Positions 12,058 through 23,311 of a stretch of 64,000 nucleotides of DNA are shown in pieces (position 1 is the stretch's first letter; each line of letters starts with the position of its first letter). A program made the translations under genes and the position numbers. The DNA comes from Loripinus fragilis. Lineage: Eukaryota > Mollusca > Bivalvia > Lucinida > Lucinidae. The stretch spans positions 38,084,994-38,148,993 of the forward strand of contig OZ026515.1 of assembly GCA_964019695.1 (NCBI GenBank). Reading direction: 5' to 3'. A model generated the notes under the pieces. That model saw only the letters and a program-made list of their open reading frames with translations. It did not search any database and was not told the DNA's origin.

Positions 12058-12128
12058 AGAATTTTACAAAGAAATTATAGGAAAATGACCATTGTGGTCA
12101 TTTTCCTATAATTTCTTTGTAAAATTCT
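12058..12128. repeat. family I palindrome, ~34-nt arms
   Basis: ATTTTACAAAGAAATTATAG..AATGACCAT is followed almost at once by its reverse complement, giving a nearly loopless perfect hairpin. Related cores occur at 18159 and 23398. Confidence 0.9.
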
Positions 12129-12260
12129 TCATTTTTTTTGTTGAAAAAAGCATGACATTATTTTATCCAATTAAGATTATAATTTGTGACATTATTGTGG
12201 ACCAGTCGTGTATGTAGTCTTGAGGAGTTGACTGAATTATAATTGTTTATAGATGGCTAG

Positions 12261-12474
12261 GGTAAATGTTCTAAAATTTTGAACACTTTTCCTGTTCTGT
12301 TCTTAAAGAAAATGTTGTTTATCAAGGCTGGAATTCACAAATTGCTGTCAAAATGTCAAACAGGGAAGACCCTGATCAGACTGCTTCTTCAGAAGCAGTC
12401 TGATCAGGGTCTGCTTTGTTTGTCTATGCCTTTTATGCAGGCAACTAGTGTTTGAAATTTTAGAACTTTTACCG
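12261..12474. mobile_element. family C inverted-repeat element
   Basis: The ends GGTAAATGTTCTAAAATTTT and AATTTTAGAACTTTTACC pair. The centre has CAGACTGCTTCTTCAGAAGC / CAGTCTGATCAGGGTC. A flanking TA on each side suggests TA target choice. Confidence 0.85.
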
Positions 12475-13082
12475 TATGTTTAATGGTGGATTTTATCGAG
12501 TTGTTAGATTTTGTTATATACGAGTGTGCTACAATCACTGAAGAAAGATTTATGCAGCAATATGCTTTATTTTAATGCTTTTTAAGAGGAGTTATTGAAT
12601 CATTGAACTTCTTTGAACAAATTTGTAGGATTTCTTTTTGTAGTTGTTAATTCTTGACCCATGAAGTGGCAATTAAACATGAACAGGAACCATATATTTT
12701 GTGTTTTTATGTTTTTCTCATGGTTTTCCCCGACTCGCTATATTAAGTCCTAGACTCTCAAATCCCTGTCTGGGACCCCTGAGAAAATATTGGTGCATCC
12801 GTTGGGACTCCAAACATAAACTTAGTATTTAAATCAGGGGCCTTTTATGCAAAGCATATTTGGGCTTAGTTTTTGTTTGGTACTATTTTAATTTATCATA
12901 TGACATTACTGTTATTCATTGGAAAACGCCATGCCATTAATAATGTTATGACCACATGTTACATAACACTTTTGGCGGGAACAAGTAGCTGTAACTTCAT
13001 GATGACGTCCTTTTCAACAATGCAAATTTTTATTGAAATAAACAAACTTTGAAAGCGATAAAATCACATTTAAAAGGCCATA

Positions 13083-13143
13083 TGATCATTTCATATTAAA
13101 TTTATTAAACGAGCCGTTTAATAAATTTCATATGAAATGATCA
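13083..13143. repeat. inverted repeat, 29-nt arms
   Basis: TGATCATTTCATATTAAATT..AAACG pairs with CGTTTAATAAATTTCATATG..TGATCA with one mismatch and a 3-nt loop. Confidence 0.85.
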
Positions 13144-13312
13144 CTCGTTTAAGATCCTCTATATATGAAATTTCTGATAAACACTAAATTAGTGCAAAAG
13201 CTACTCATAGTTTTTCATAAAAAATAGAGGGCTTTTGATTTTTTTAGAGATTCAAAAATTTCCTCTTGTAAATGGCAAGCCAATCCTTGCGATACATTAA
13301 TACTGTTTTGAT

Positions 13313-13638
13313 TTGTTTGTTTGTTTTGTTGCTTTATGTCCCAAGTCAACAGCTATGGTCATGGCGGGACGGTCAGTTCACCTAACCACACTTTTCCTGG
13401 ACAAGCTTGAACAAGCAGTTAACCAGTACTTCATGCACATACTTTCGCTTGTAAATGACAACAACCCTTCATGAATGATTCAGCGGAAGGGAGGAGAATG
13501 ATGGTAGAAATTATTTCATGATCAATCTCCACCAAAGTATGGGACCAGGCCGGGATCGAACTTGCGACCTCAGGATCTGCAGTCAAACTCGCATCTGTTG
13601 CCAGACACTTTACTGACTGCGCTACATGGCCCCGGTAC
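13313..13638 (-). mobile_element. SINE S2, tRNA-headed, with target-site duplication
   Basis: On the minus strand the head reads CATGTAGCGCAGTCAGTAAA with a B-box region AAGTTCGATCCCGGCC. The 3' tail is a poly-A/CAAA stretch, seen here as TTTGTTTGTTTGTTTTG. The element is bracketed by the 11-bp direct repeat ACTGTTTTGAT (13302-13312 and 13639-13649), a target-site duplication that supports recent retroposition. Confidence 0.85.
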
Positions 13639-13980
13639 ACTGTTTTGATAAAAGAACCAAAGGAGGACCCTTGATTTTATACCTTGGAACCCTTGATGTA
13701 AGTACATTAATCTATTACTAAGGGCAAACCTTTTTTTTTTTTTTTTGAAAATCCAGTTTTTTGTAGGTTCGAGAAGACATGAAGAAAACAATATAGGGAG
13801 AATGTTTTGAAGGTCTGCTACCTAGATTATTCATCATTATGGGACTATGACCTCTGTCACCCCTACAAGTGGCCATCTTCATTAACAGTCATTCGACAAT
13901 AACCATATTCAAACTTGGGTGAGAGTTTGATGAAAGTAATCCATATATGAAATTTAGAATAAATCAGGTGATAAATGACT

Positions 13981-13998
13981 CGGGGGGGGGGGGGGGGT
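13981..13998. repeat. poly-G tract
   Basis: Uninterrupted G run of about 16 nt. A T run lies at 13728-13746. Confidence 0.9.
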
Positions 13999-14305
13999 CC
14001 ACAAAAAGAGGATGGACAGACAAGCCAAAAACTATTAATAGAGCTCAGTTAAAAACTGAACATAAAATTTTACCACAATAATGTGAAAGCGTCTCAAAGA
14101 TGAACATAGTTAGCTGGAGCAAAATCATCACACTCCACAATGTGCATCTAAGATGCAATAATAATCCATGAATCTGTATCAAAGAACTTCTAGGTTGTAC
14201 GTGAACAACAAAGAAGCAGATCAGTCTGCACAGAGGGGCAGTCTGATATATGCAACATAATTGTTCATGCACTAGAAAGGATACTCGTTTGATAATCTGG
14301 TCCGG

Positions 14306-14350
14306 AGGTTATAAAACTTTTTTCATGCTCAACTAAACATGAAATTTATC
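14306..14350. mobile_element. left end of a family J element
   Basis: GAGGTTATAAAACTTTTTTC and ATGCTCAACTAAACATGAAA match the family J end. The right end is missing and a family K-like element follows immediately. Confidence 0.65.
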
Positions 14351-14351
14351 A

Positions 14352-14577
14352 TGCTCATACAGTACATTCGGAAATTTTCGTGAGGGTCTATTTTGGCGAA
14401 ACTTTGCATATGAGAAGTTTCGTGGAAGTAAAACCCACGCGAGATAATGAAATAACTCTGTCCTTTACTGATGCAGGTTAATCAGATCCTAGTTGCGAAA
14501 TTTTAAAGTCACAAATATGTATTTTAATACTATTAGCGAAAACAAACTTCTCGCGAAAGTTTCCGGATTTACAGTAA
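14352..14577. mobile_element. family K-like inverted-repeat element
   Basis: The ends TACATTCGGAAATTTTCGTG and CTCGCGAAAGTTTCCGGAT..TACAGTA are inverted copies. Internal TTTGGCGAAACTT and CACGCGAGATAATGAAATAA resemble the element at 17698-17884. Confidence 0.75.
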
Positions 14578-14764
14578 ATGGTAAATACAGTATCTGAGAC
14601 TTTAGTACGTCTTGAGAGTCTGTGTAACTTAGCTTGTTGGTGAAAGTGACAAGTTGGTAGCCATGTACAGCAACTGCAGCAAGTTTGATCCAGTCTTATG
14701 TAAGATACTTCAAAATAAAGTTCCTATCACAACACTAGCTTAATTCACCTTTCCAAAAATCATT

Positions 14765-14957
14765 CCTACTTTAACTCTAGTGTTGTCTGCTGATAAATGT
14801 TGCAAACAGTTTGGACCCAGATCAGGCCAGATATACTGCCAGGCCTGATCTGGATGCAAACTGTTGACACTCTGATGGTATTCCTGAAAGAATTGTTGGA
14901 AAAATATAATTTTGATCAGACAAGCATAAAAAATTACCCAGCATTCAAATAGTTAAA
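14765..14957. mobile_element. family E inverted-repeat element
   Basis: The TAGTGTTGTCTGCTGATAAA arm, the core GCAAACAGTTTGGACCCAGA / CTGATCTGGATGCAAACTG, and a right arm ending ACCCAGCATTCAAATAGTTA. Confidence 0.8.
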
Positions 14958-15459
14958 CAGGTATGCATACATCTGTAAGGTAAACCTCAGATTAATTGTA
15001 TTTTGTTTATTTTGTCTGCATTGGTCAGTTACAGACTATCAGATAACTTTTGAGTGAAACTCTGGGCATGGTTCGGTAAAATCAACTGCATTTGGGATGA
15101 TAAATACAAATAGAACAAAACAGGTTTCAAATATATATTTAGATTGCTGACAATTCTTGACAAATATTTAAATTTAGTTGGCTTGCCAGTTTCAAATTCA
15201 TACAATATAGGTTGTAAAGTTGGAATATCCGAATTAAACATGATTTTTCATGCAGTAACATTGCCAGGTCCCACAGGAAATGTTAAATCAGATGGTGAAG
15301 CCAGAGGTTTAAACATCTCCCGAAGGACCTGGTGAATTAAACATTAATGTTTGTTAGTTATTATTGCATAAATTTAATAAAATATTCACAAAAAATTGCA
15401 AAGATCACTGCAATATATTTTGTCAATGTTTCACAGTCAACACATGGTTGAATGTTATC

Positions 15460-15650
15460 TCCTAGTGTCGTCTGCTGCTAACTTTTGCAAACTGTTTGGA
15501 CCCAGATCAGGCCCGACATTTTGTCGGGCCTAATCTGAAACCAATCTGTTTGACACTCAGATGGTATTCCTGAAAGAATATTCGGAAAAAAGATGATTTT
15601 GAAAAAAATCAGCAGACCACAAAAAGGCATAAAAAAATTCTCAGGGGGCA
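15460..15650. mobile_element. family E inverted-repeat element
   Basis: The left arm is CTAGTGTCGTCTGCTGCTAA and the core is TTTGGACCCAGATCAGGCCC / GGGCCTAATCTGAAACC around GACATTTTGTC. The right arm decays into a G-rich stretch. Confidence 0.8.
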
Positions 15651-15683
15651 ATATGTAATATCAGTATGCCAGAGCCAAGACAT

Positions 15684-15923
15684 ATGAGCCGTGGCATGAG
15701 ATTTCCAACAATGTGGTATGTGTGACCAGCAAAGGCTCAGACCAGCCTGCACATACGCCCAGTCTGATCAGAGCCTTTGCTAGTAGCTTAAGTATTTTAT
15801 GAGAGTTAAGCCACTGACCGAACATCATATGGAGGTTCTAAGCTTAAAAGGAGGCTGCACAGGCTCGTATGAGTCTACACTTGTCAAAATGCAACATTGT
15901 TGGAAATTCCATGTCCAGCTCAT
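15684..15923. mobile_element. family A inverted-repeat element, full length
   Basis: ATGAGCCGTGGCATGAGATT and the right end GGAAATTCCATGTCCAGCTC..AT are terminal inverted repeats. The core is CAGACCAGCCTGCACATACG / CAGTCTGATCAGAGCC. Confidence 0.85.
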
Positions 15924-16000
15924 ATAAGAGCAATTAATGGATCAGCTGACGTAAAATTAAGTGGCCTGGAACTAGTGTATTGAACATAGCGATACCATTT

Positions 16001-16222
16001 GGGCCTGGACGCAAGAAAACCTGTCTTTGGGATTTCTGACAAAGCGACACTCAAACCAGCCTCCTCAGCTGCAGATACTAGCTAGAAATTGAAATTTCAC
16101 CTGTAGCAAGTCTAGATATGATACTTTCTAAAAAGTGAATAACAAAGGTGCGGGTGTGCAGGCTGGTCTGTGCCTTTGTTGTTTGCAAACCACAGAAGAC
16201 AGGTTTTCTCAGGTTGCTGCCC
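16001..16222. mobile_element. family B inverted-repeat element
   Basis: GGGCCTGGACGCAAGAAAAC at the left and AGACAGGTTTTCTCAGGTTG..GCCC at the right are inverted. The interior holds TCCTCAGCTGCAGATACTAG and GGCTGGTCTGTGCCTTTGTT. Confidence 0.85.
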
Positions 16223-16655
16223 ATTTATTAACAACACACTACAGTCAAACCTCGATTATTCGAAGTGCCAGGGACCGCAGGAATCCTTTCGAATAATCGG
16301 TAGTTCGAATGATCGAAAACGGTAGTTTTCGGAAAAGCTCGAATACTTTGATAGAACGTCATTGTTTTGCCAGAGTTTGCAACTTCAACTCGTGTTTTCC
16401 GTGAAGTAATCAGAGCATCTGTCAAAGCATTAAAGAAAATGAGCTCCTTTGGGTTGTGACCTCATCGTCTCTTATGCTTTGCAGGTCTAAGAACGCAGTA
16501 AAGAAAATCAGATCTGTATTGCAATCCGCTATATACATGTAACAACATCGATAACAACAATGAAAAGAAAGGTTACCTGTAAATTGACGAACCATATTTA
16601 CTGACGAAATATTGTCTCCTTTTTATTGCCCTAATGGCATAAGGTCTCCATCCCA

Positions 16656-16741
16656 GCTAGCACACAACGTCGCGCCATCAACGGCACACCAGAGATAGGC
16701 CATTGCATTTGTGGCCCGACGTTGTGTGCTTTTTGGGCAGG
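16656..16741. mobile_element. CCCAGC-ended foldback nested in the pogo-like element
   Basis: CCCAGCTAGCACACAACGTC at the left and GACGTTGTGTGC..TTGGGCAG at the right form a stem. A related element lies at 49886-49970. Confidence 0.65.
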
Positions 16742-16764
16742 TAACTTTTCTTTCATTTCAGCAA

Positions 16765-16935
16765 AAACATACGATTTGGGTGTTTAAAAGAACCGTCTCG
16801 ATGAGAGGGTCCTCTTAAGCATCCAAACCTAGGTTTTGGTTGTTTTCCCTCAATCGTAAAATTGTGTTAGGTATTAAAAAGAAGTGTTTCAATGAGACAG
16901 ATCTTTTGAGCGTCCAAAACACATGTCCGTGAAAT
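16765..16935. mobile_element. two decayed family H units
   Basis: TTAAAAGAACCGTCTCGATG.. and GAGACAGATCTTTTGAGCGT are left and right family H arms separated by about 60 bp, inside the pogo-like element. Confidence 0.55.
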
Positions 16936-17697
16936 TCTTCTATTATCAAAATTGGTATTTTTGTTGTAACTTGTTGGTGCGCTTGGTGTGTTCGCTTAAT
17001 GTAAACAGTGGTCAAGAATAAATCAAAGGATGAGACGATCAAATTTAAGTCAAGTTTAGCTCATTTATGCCCCATAATTAGACATTTAAAAAACATCAAA
17101 TAAAACCATCATTGCAGACGACCTTAATAAAAGACACCATTTACTCACTTAACGGTTCATTGCGTAATAGTGCGAACGTTAATCCGGTGTCAATTACCTA
17201 TTGCAACTTTTTTACTAAATCACTCAGGTGTAAAAATCGAACTTGACCAAACAAAGAAATCATGATCACCATGCGTGACATTTGGACTTCGAATCTTGAA
17301 GGGTAATTTAATAGCAATTTCTATAATCGGGACCGACGAATCACTTCGAAAAATAGAATTTTTAGGATAATCGAAATTCGAATAATAGGTAGTTTTATTG
17401 CAATAGATAATAGAGAAAAAAGTCGGGACTGTCCGTGGTCTTCGAATAACCCAGTAGTTTCGGATAATCGACGTTTGGATAACCGAGATTTGACTGTAAT
17501 TTCTGTGTTTAAACATGGATTTTCATGGATTAAAGCACTTGTGTTAAGACCGTGTGGCACTGCTTTTTATGCAAAAATAACAAAACAAATGACTGATTAA
17601 CTTGATGGGGCCAGATTTTTCACTGGGTTAAAAGACCTTTGTAAATAAAATATAACCTAAATACTAAAGGCACTATGTCCTTTTTTCACCTGACATA

Positions 17698-17884
17698 TAC
17701 TGTAAATTCAAAATTGTCACGATTTTATTTTCATAAAATTAAACCCATGCCATATGGCGAAAATCACTCTGTCATTTACTGATGTAAGTAAATCATGACC
17801 TAGTCGCGAATTTTTTTAACGTCACAAATATTCTTTTTTAACGCTATTTGGGAAAATAAAATTCTCACAAAAATCCCGAATATA
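17698..17884. mobile_element. family K-like element
   Basis: TACTGTAAATTCAAAATTGTC at the left against TCCCGAATATACAGA at the right. Internal CACTCTGTCATTTACTGATG matches the copy at 14352-14577. Confidence 0.65.
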
Positions 17885-18064
17885 CAGAAAGATCAAATCA
17901 ATAATTCATATCACTAACATGATCATTACTTAGACGAATGAAGGTACCAAAAAAAACTGTTATTAGATTTTGATGAACAATTCTAATTTTTTATCAGACA
18001 TAGTGCCTATAATATTTTCACAACTTCCTGTCCAATGCGAGTACTTGATGGAACCACCTCATAC

Positions 18065-18300
18065 AGTGCAGTGTCTTGATAACACACCTCATTATAACAC
18101 AGATTTGGATTTCGCACGGTCATGTTGTGGCTCTCAAATTTTTTACCGTGATAATTTGACAAAATGAATCATAGGAAAATGACCATGGAATGGTCATTTT
18201 CCTATAATTCCTTTGTCAAAATGTCCCTTTACCACTTTTCACTTTTAACATGGTCCATATCTATGGACCCCAAATATAGCATTATAGAGGGCATGCAGTG
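18065..18300. mobile_element. family I element, ~235 bp
   Basis: Opens GTGCAGTGTCTTGATAACAC, has the palindrome ATAGGAAAATGACCAT..ATGGTCATTTTCCTAT at its centre (18159-18222), and closes TATAGAGGGCATGCAGTGTG. It matches the copy at 23312-23570 along its length. Confidence 0.8.
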
Positions 18301-18519
18301 TGAACAAAACATACATTTTGATAGGAACTAATGATATTCAGAAATTTCACCCTGACCTGCATCTTCTTTTCAAAAATACATTTGTCCTTCAAGCTCACTA
18401 TCGAAATGTAAGCAGCAAAGTGAGTTTAGAGGGCAAAATTACAAAAGCACTGCTCATTTCATAATAGTGGATTTACACATTTCTCAAATATATTTCTAGT
18501 TAGCTTTAATACACCTTTC

Positions 18520-18925
18520 GTGGTGATTGCAGTGGCTCAGTGGTATAGAATGCTCAACTTGAGATCAAGAAGTTCCTGGTTTGCCCTCATCTGAGGCATT
18601 GTGATGTGCCCTTAACCCTTTCCTTAATGAATATTCATGATAAGCTCATCCCACTATGAATAATTATATAAATAAACTTTCACATTTTTACATAGAACAA
18701 AGAAATTTTTGTCAGGTCCACTAGTGTAGGATCATATCTAATCATATTTCCATATGCAAACAGAGTAGACCCTGATCAGGCATCTGGGTCTGCTCTGTTA
18801 TTAAAATTGTTAAAAGGGTAAAGCAAGACACTTTGTCCTAAATGCTAAGTACTGGTTTGACCCAGGAAAACATCATAATATAACTGAAAATTTATTGACT
18901 GTGGTGTAGAGCATCAACTTAAACA
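18520..18925 (+). mobile_element. SINE S1 interrupted by another element
   Basis: The S1 head (GCAGTGGCTCAGTGGTATAG) runs to about 18610 and the S1 body resumes at about 18820 (AAGACACTTTGTCC, TAAGTACTGGTTTGACCC). Between them are some 210 bp ending TTAAAAGGGTAA and starting TTAACCCTTTCC, an inverted-ended element with a core GCAAACAGAGTAGACCCTGA / TGGGTCTGCTCTG. Confidence 0.75.
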
Positions 18926-19223
18926 AAATATCAAATGCATGTACAGTACTAGATTGCAAAATCTTTAGTTACATAAACAATAAGCTTACAAGTTAAATAA
19001 GAAAAATGGCTATATCACCATTTTCCAACAAATACACAACTGAACTTTTGACTTTTGATACCTTCATTTGCAAAGTGGTTTTAAGGTTTCAAAAAAAATA
19101 AGTTCCTGGCATTCAAGATCATTTTCCAGGCATTTTTACTTCTTTCTGGCATTCAAGTTTAAAATACATATCTAAGTGACTTACATATGTTAAATACTAC
19201 AACGTAGGCTTTCAAACTTTGAA

Positions 19224-19977
19224 TACCGTAAAATGGAATATTTTCGCGTCGCCAAATTTTCGCAATTTTGCCTCAAAAATATGAGGATAAATATTCGCGG
19301 TTTTTAATTTTCGCGGTCTATTGTACCCGTGAAAATTAGAATTGCAAGTTAAATGTCCTGCAAAATGTCTGAAGTATCCGTAAAGTTGGTAAATTACACT
19401 GGTTGAAACTTGGTGCTTTCAGTATTTCATCTGGGAGACGAATCGTAGTTTCTCGTTGGTCTCAAGTTGAAAGTAGTGCATAGAATACGATACATTTTAA
19501 TTGACGACTTTAACTGGCAATATAATGACATTGTCTTTTTTCCCTCCAAAATCAATCGCTTTTTAGCACCATTTATTTAATAATTATCAGACACTCGCTA
19601 ACAGAAACATGTGATCACTGGTCCAAATCTGATTGAATGATCAGGTGTGTTTAAGCGTAATTAATCCATTATCTTTCTCACTTGTCCAAGCCGTCTATTG
19701 TGTAACGGTTGAACACTCACAAGCATGAGCTTGATTGATCTATTCATGTTCAATGAACAGAATACATTTAGCTTGACCTGTAAGCTACGCTGGTTAGTTT
19801 ATGGAAAAAGGTGTTTTATGAATACAAAGAATACACAATTATTTTTCTGTATATAAAGGTAAATAAACAATTGGTCAAACTTGGAAAATATTTCGCGGAT
19901 TTCAATTTTCGTGGATCACGACTTACCGCGAAATACCGCGAAAATTGGATGACGCGAAAATTTCCCATTTTACGGTA
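19224..19977. mobile_element. family K inverted-repeat element, 754 bp
   Basis: The terminal repeats TACCGTAAAATGGAATATTT and AAATTTCCCATTTTACGGTA enclose sub-terminal CGCGAAAATTT-type repeats on both sides. The bounding TA suggests a TA target. No transposase is visible, and the overlapping frames at 19811-20091 read from the repeat. Confidence 0.85.
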
Positions 19978-20481
19978 TATATTTTGTGATTGTGTAGGTA
20001 TTAAATAATTGTATTCTAAGGTATTAAACTTTCCTCGTTTCATATTTATGTATCTGGGTGGCCTACATGTTTCGAAGCGTGCAGCTTTCAAGTTTCAAAT
20101 GCACTACTACTTAGCTTACACATTACAAACACATGTACATTATGATACAACTTGGCTCAAATGTTACAAATACATTGTTTCTTGGTTAACATGTTTCAAT
20201 ACATATTGTTATATACCTTATAAGTGTTTAATATACTAGAAACTTGACTTGTTTCAATCGCTGACAGTTGTACATTTTATCTAAATTTAATGTGTTTCAT
20301 TGCGCTAATCATTGACCAATCACTGGCCGCAGGCTTCATTCCCATTAAAACATGGCAGCAGAGGGCTTCATTGCCAGTTAAGCCTGCTCAAGGACATCAT
20401 CTGCAAGTTAAGATATTGTCCCTAATGTTTATGGAGAAATGTCCAAACTATTTCAATCACCATAAAGTGACGCTCCTTTAT

Positions 20482-20675
20482 CACAACGGATAGTGGGCAA
20501 TCAAAAACATTAATACTATTGATGAACATGATCAAAGATTGTTAGAAACAGTATTTTTGATTGCCATTTGTCACCAGTCGTACGAGTTATGGCAATCAAA
20601 AACTCTGTTTCAAACTATTTTTGGTCTACGTTCGTGGATAGTATTGATGTTTTCAATTGCCCCCTATCCAGTGTG
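20482..20675. mobile_element. family L inverted-repeat element
   Basis: CACAACGGATAGTGGGCAAT at the left pairs with ATTGCCCCCTATCCAGTGTG at the right. Internal CAATCAAAAACATTAATACT and GTTCGTGGATAGTATTGATG also pair. It is the same family as 50549-50743. Confidence 0.85.
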
Positions 20676-20760
20676 GTTTTGTTGTATGCTTCATGATGCT
20701 TCGGTGGACATTTTATTTTGAACTGCTTGCGCTTGAAAGGAAGGTATATAACAATGACGA

Positions 20761-20902
20761 TATAACATTCCTTTCCATATATTAGCATTTGCAAGCCCGA
20801 GTGTGATAATGTGTTGCAGCCCTCACCGCTCCGCGGTTCGGGCTGAAACACATTATCACACTCGGGCTTGGCAAACGTTAATACACGGAAAAGAATGTTT
20901 TA
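20761..20902. repeat. long hairpin, ~140 bp
   Basis: TATAACATTCCTTTCC..TTGCAAGCCCGAGTGTGATA pairs with TATCACACTCGGGCTTGGCA..GGAAAAGAATGTT. The loop lies at CTCCGCGGTTCGG. Confidence 0.85.
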
Positions 20903-21017
20903 TCCTCTTATTAAGATACATTTGATGATTAAGAGGAATTGGCTAATTACATGATAGAAAATAAACTATATATGGCTTACACTATTTGCTAACAGCACTA
21001 CAGTTGGCTTATATATA

Positions 21018-21662
21018 TTAACCCTTTTCATTCTGGATACCTGCAAGCAACGAACTTTTGCAAACAGTAAATACCCAAATAAAATACTGCATAATGTGGC
21101 ATTTCATCAGGGTTTGCACTGTTTGCAAGATAAAAACAAATATTCATGGCAGAAATGCATCATAATTTAGAAATTACTACCTGTGACCCCTTAAAATACA
21201 ATAATGGGCAATTCCATACTATTCTATCGACATGCCTGGGAAAATCCATTAAAATGAAAAGAGTTAACAACTTAACTAATCTTTGTAGACTTTTGTCTTC
21301 ATAGATTATTTATTGATAGATATCTTTCAAATAAATATACATTTAGCAACATTTTGATTTCAACATTTAGGATCACCATTAAATAACATAAATATGACAT
21401 TTCAGTTATTCTATTAAATCTTTGAAGACCAGAAACCTCAAAATGAGTACTTTTGCTAACAGTGAAGATCCAGATGAAATTCCACATGAAGCAGCCTTTC
21501 ATGAGGGCCTGCTCTGTTTGCTAAGACTTAATCAATCTTTAGAGATAGAAGTATATTTTTTTTAGAAATTATAACCTGTGATCCCTCAATATATACAATG
21601 GACCATCCTGACTTAACTGTATCCAATTTTATGGTAAATTTCATTGATCTAAAAAAGGTTAA
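21018..21662. mobile_element. two adjacent TTAACCC-ended elements
   Basis: The first (21018-21268) opens TTAACCCTTTTCATTCTGG and closes AAAATGAAAAGAGTTAA. The second, less clear, ends AAAAAAGGTTAATCC. Both hold a diverged core (GCAAACAGTAAATACC / GGTTTGCACTGTTTGC; AACAGTGAAGATCCAGATG / GGCCTGCTCTGTTTGC) and the phrase CCTGTGACCCCTTAA or a variant of it. Confidence 0.6.
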
Positions 21663-21714
21663 TCCATTTATATCAATGAAATCTTCCATCCAGTTTGATC
21701 TATAGGTGAATGTC

Positions 21715-21833
21715 TTTTGATATCAAGTTTACCGGGCAAGGCTTTGAGAATGCTTGTTGACATCGAGAGGCGATTCAACAGAGCGATTCAACATGCGTTC
21801 TCAAAGCCGAGCCTGGTAAACTTGATATCAAAA
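21715..21833. repeat. inverted repeat, ~39-nt arms
   Basis: TTTTGATATCAAGTTTACCG..GCTTTGAGAATGC pairs with GCGTTCTCAAAGC..GGTAAACTTGATATCAAAA. The internal GCGATTCAACAGA is repeated once in the loop. Confidence 0.85.
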
Positions 21834-22573
21834 AACACGAACCTGGTATTCTATTTATCAGTTTACCTGTTGTTGAACACTCTTCAAACTGGCGATTATG
21901 ACCTAATTTTTTATTTTTGTGTTGATTCAGTGTCATTAGCAACCTCATTCAAAAAGTGCAAAGTCATCATGACCTGATAAACTTACATGCATGCTGTGAG
22001 ATAGACCATGTTTATCAGGCAACATGCAGCAATGCAGTTAATATGAGAGGTGACTGATAAAAAAAAACATCATAATTATGAGTCAGCACATGAGATTTTG
22101 GTACTTATCAGTAAAAGCAAATGCCCTCAGTAAACAGCCATGCTGATGTATCCAGCAGGGCTCTTATTCTACATCCATAGCAGCCATGCCCTGATCCAGA
22201 GGGAGGGACAGGGGGTCCGGACACAAAAATCACAAAAATATAAGGTTTCTTAGCAATAATGGTCCGGATCCCCTGAAAAATCACAAAGCTACTTAGCCCG
22301 CATTCAATGATGGGCCATCATAGGCACGGCAGCGAAATACTATTTAAATGGTGTTTTGCCGGCGGGACACTTATGGGGCGCTTACAGTGAACTTATATCT
22401 GGATCCTTTGTCCCCTCATCAACTAAAAAAACCTTATCGAAGTTGGACCCCCTCCGGTAAAACTTTCTGGATCCGGGCATGGCAGCAAAGCCTATGGTGA
22501 GTCTGTACATTTCTGCAAACTCCCCTGAGCCTTTGTTGCTCGATGATGTGATAAGTATCAGTCTCATGGTATA

Positions 22574-22993
22574 TATGGTAAATGTTCTAAAATTTCGGAC
22601 ACTTCTTTCTGTTCTCAAATAAATTGTTGGCCACCAGGGCTAGGATTCAAATGCTTGTAATACAGTCAAACCTGTCTTAAGCGGCCACTCAAAAAGAAGA
22701 CCAAAAATTGTTTTTCATGACCGATTATCGCTTAATGCAGGTCAAAAGTATTGCAGAATGCTCCAAGAGAGCTTTCTGCAAATACTTTCGACCTTCATTA
22801 AGCTACCATTTGTCTTCAAGACCTTTGTTTTGTCTATTTTTGAGTGGCCGCTTAAGACAGGTTTTACTGCATTAGCAAACAGGGAAGACGCGATTAGACT
22901 GCTTCTTCTTCAGCAGTCTGATCTGGGTCTAGACTGTTTGTCTATGCCTTTTCAGCTGGCAACTAGTGTTCTAAATTTTAGAAAATTTAACGT
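22574..22993. mobile_element. family C element carrying a nested family G element
   Basis: The family C left end GGTAAATGTTCTAAAATTTC is at 22577 and its right end TTTTAGAAAATTTAACGTA at 22993. The family C sequence breaks at 22660 and resumes at about 22873 with GCAAACAGGGAAGACGCG. The interruption is a complete family G element. Confidence 0.85.
22663..22869. mobile_element. family G element (Tc1/mariner-like MITE)
   Basis: It starts CAGTCAAACCTGTCTTAAGC, preceded by TA, and ends GCTTAAGACAGGTTTTACTG. The inner stem GTCAAAAGTATTGCAGAATG / CTGCAAATACTTTCGAC is also inverted. Copies at 23962 and 42452 have the same ends. Confidence 0.85.
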
Positions 22994-23311
22994 AGGTCAG
23001 TTTGGTGTCATTTGTGTCTTCAAGTATGCCTAGAATACTGATTTGGATAACATAAGTGTAAAATTGTAAATTTATCCTTTTTAATCAGACAAATATGATG
23101 TTTTAAAACAGCAAAACTGTTAAGATAGTGACAAAAATGATCCAATTATTCACAAGTCCAGAAAAGCAAAGGTGTGACTATTTTCTCCACTTTAACATAT
23201 ATTTTGAGTATTCAAAAAAGCTGGTTTACTAACAGTTTCTTTTTTGTACACACAACATATGTTTTGGTTGCAAAGTAAGAAAAATAATTCAAATCTAACC
23301 CTACAAACAGT

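Larger units (their letters stand above)
16242..17496. mobile_element. pogo/Tigger-like non-autonomous DNA transposon, 1.25 kb
   Basis: It starts CAGTCAAACCTCGATTATTC and ends with the inverted ATAACCGAGATTTGACTG, flanked on both sides by TA, the target duplication of the Tc1/mariner-pogo group. Inner sub-terminal repeats (TTCGAATAATCG) are repeated in both halves. The open frames across 17220-17560 read from the terminal repeats and show no DDE transposase motif. It carries a nested CCCAGC hairpin and decayed family H sequence. Confidence 0.8.

Noticed and set aside
17220..17560. Two overlapping minus-strand open frames that might be a transposase
   Set aside because: They lie in the terminal and sub-terminal repeats of the pogo-like element and show no DDE or helix-turn-helix motif.
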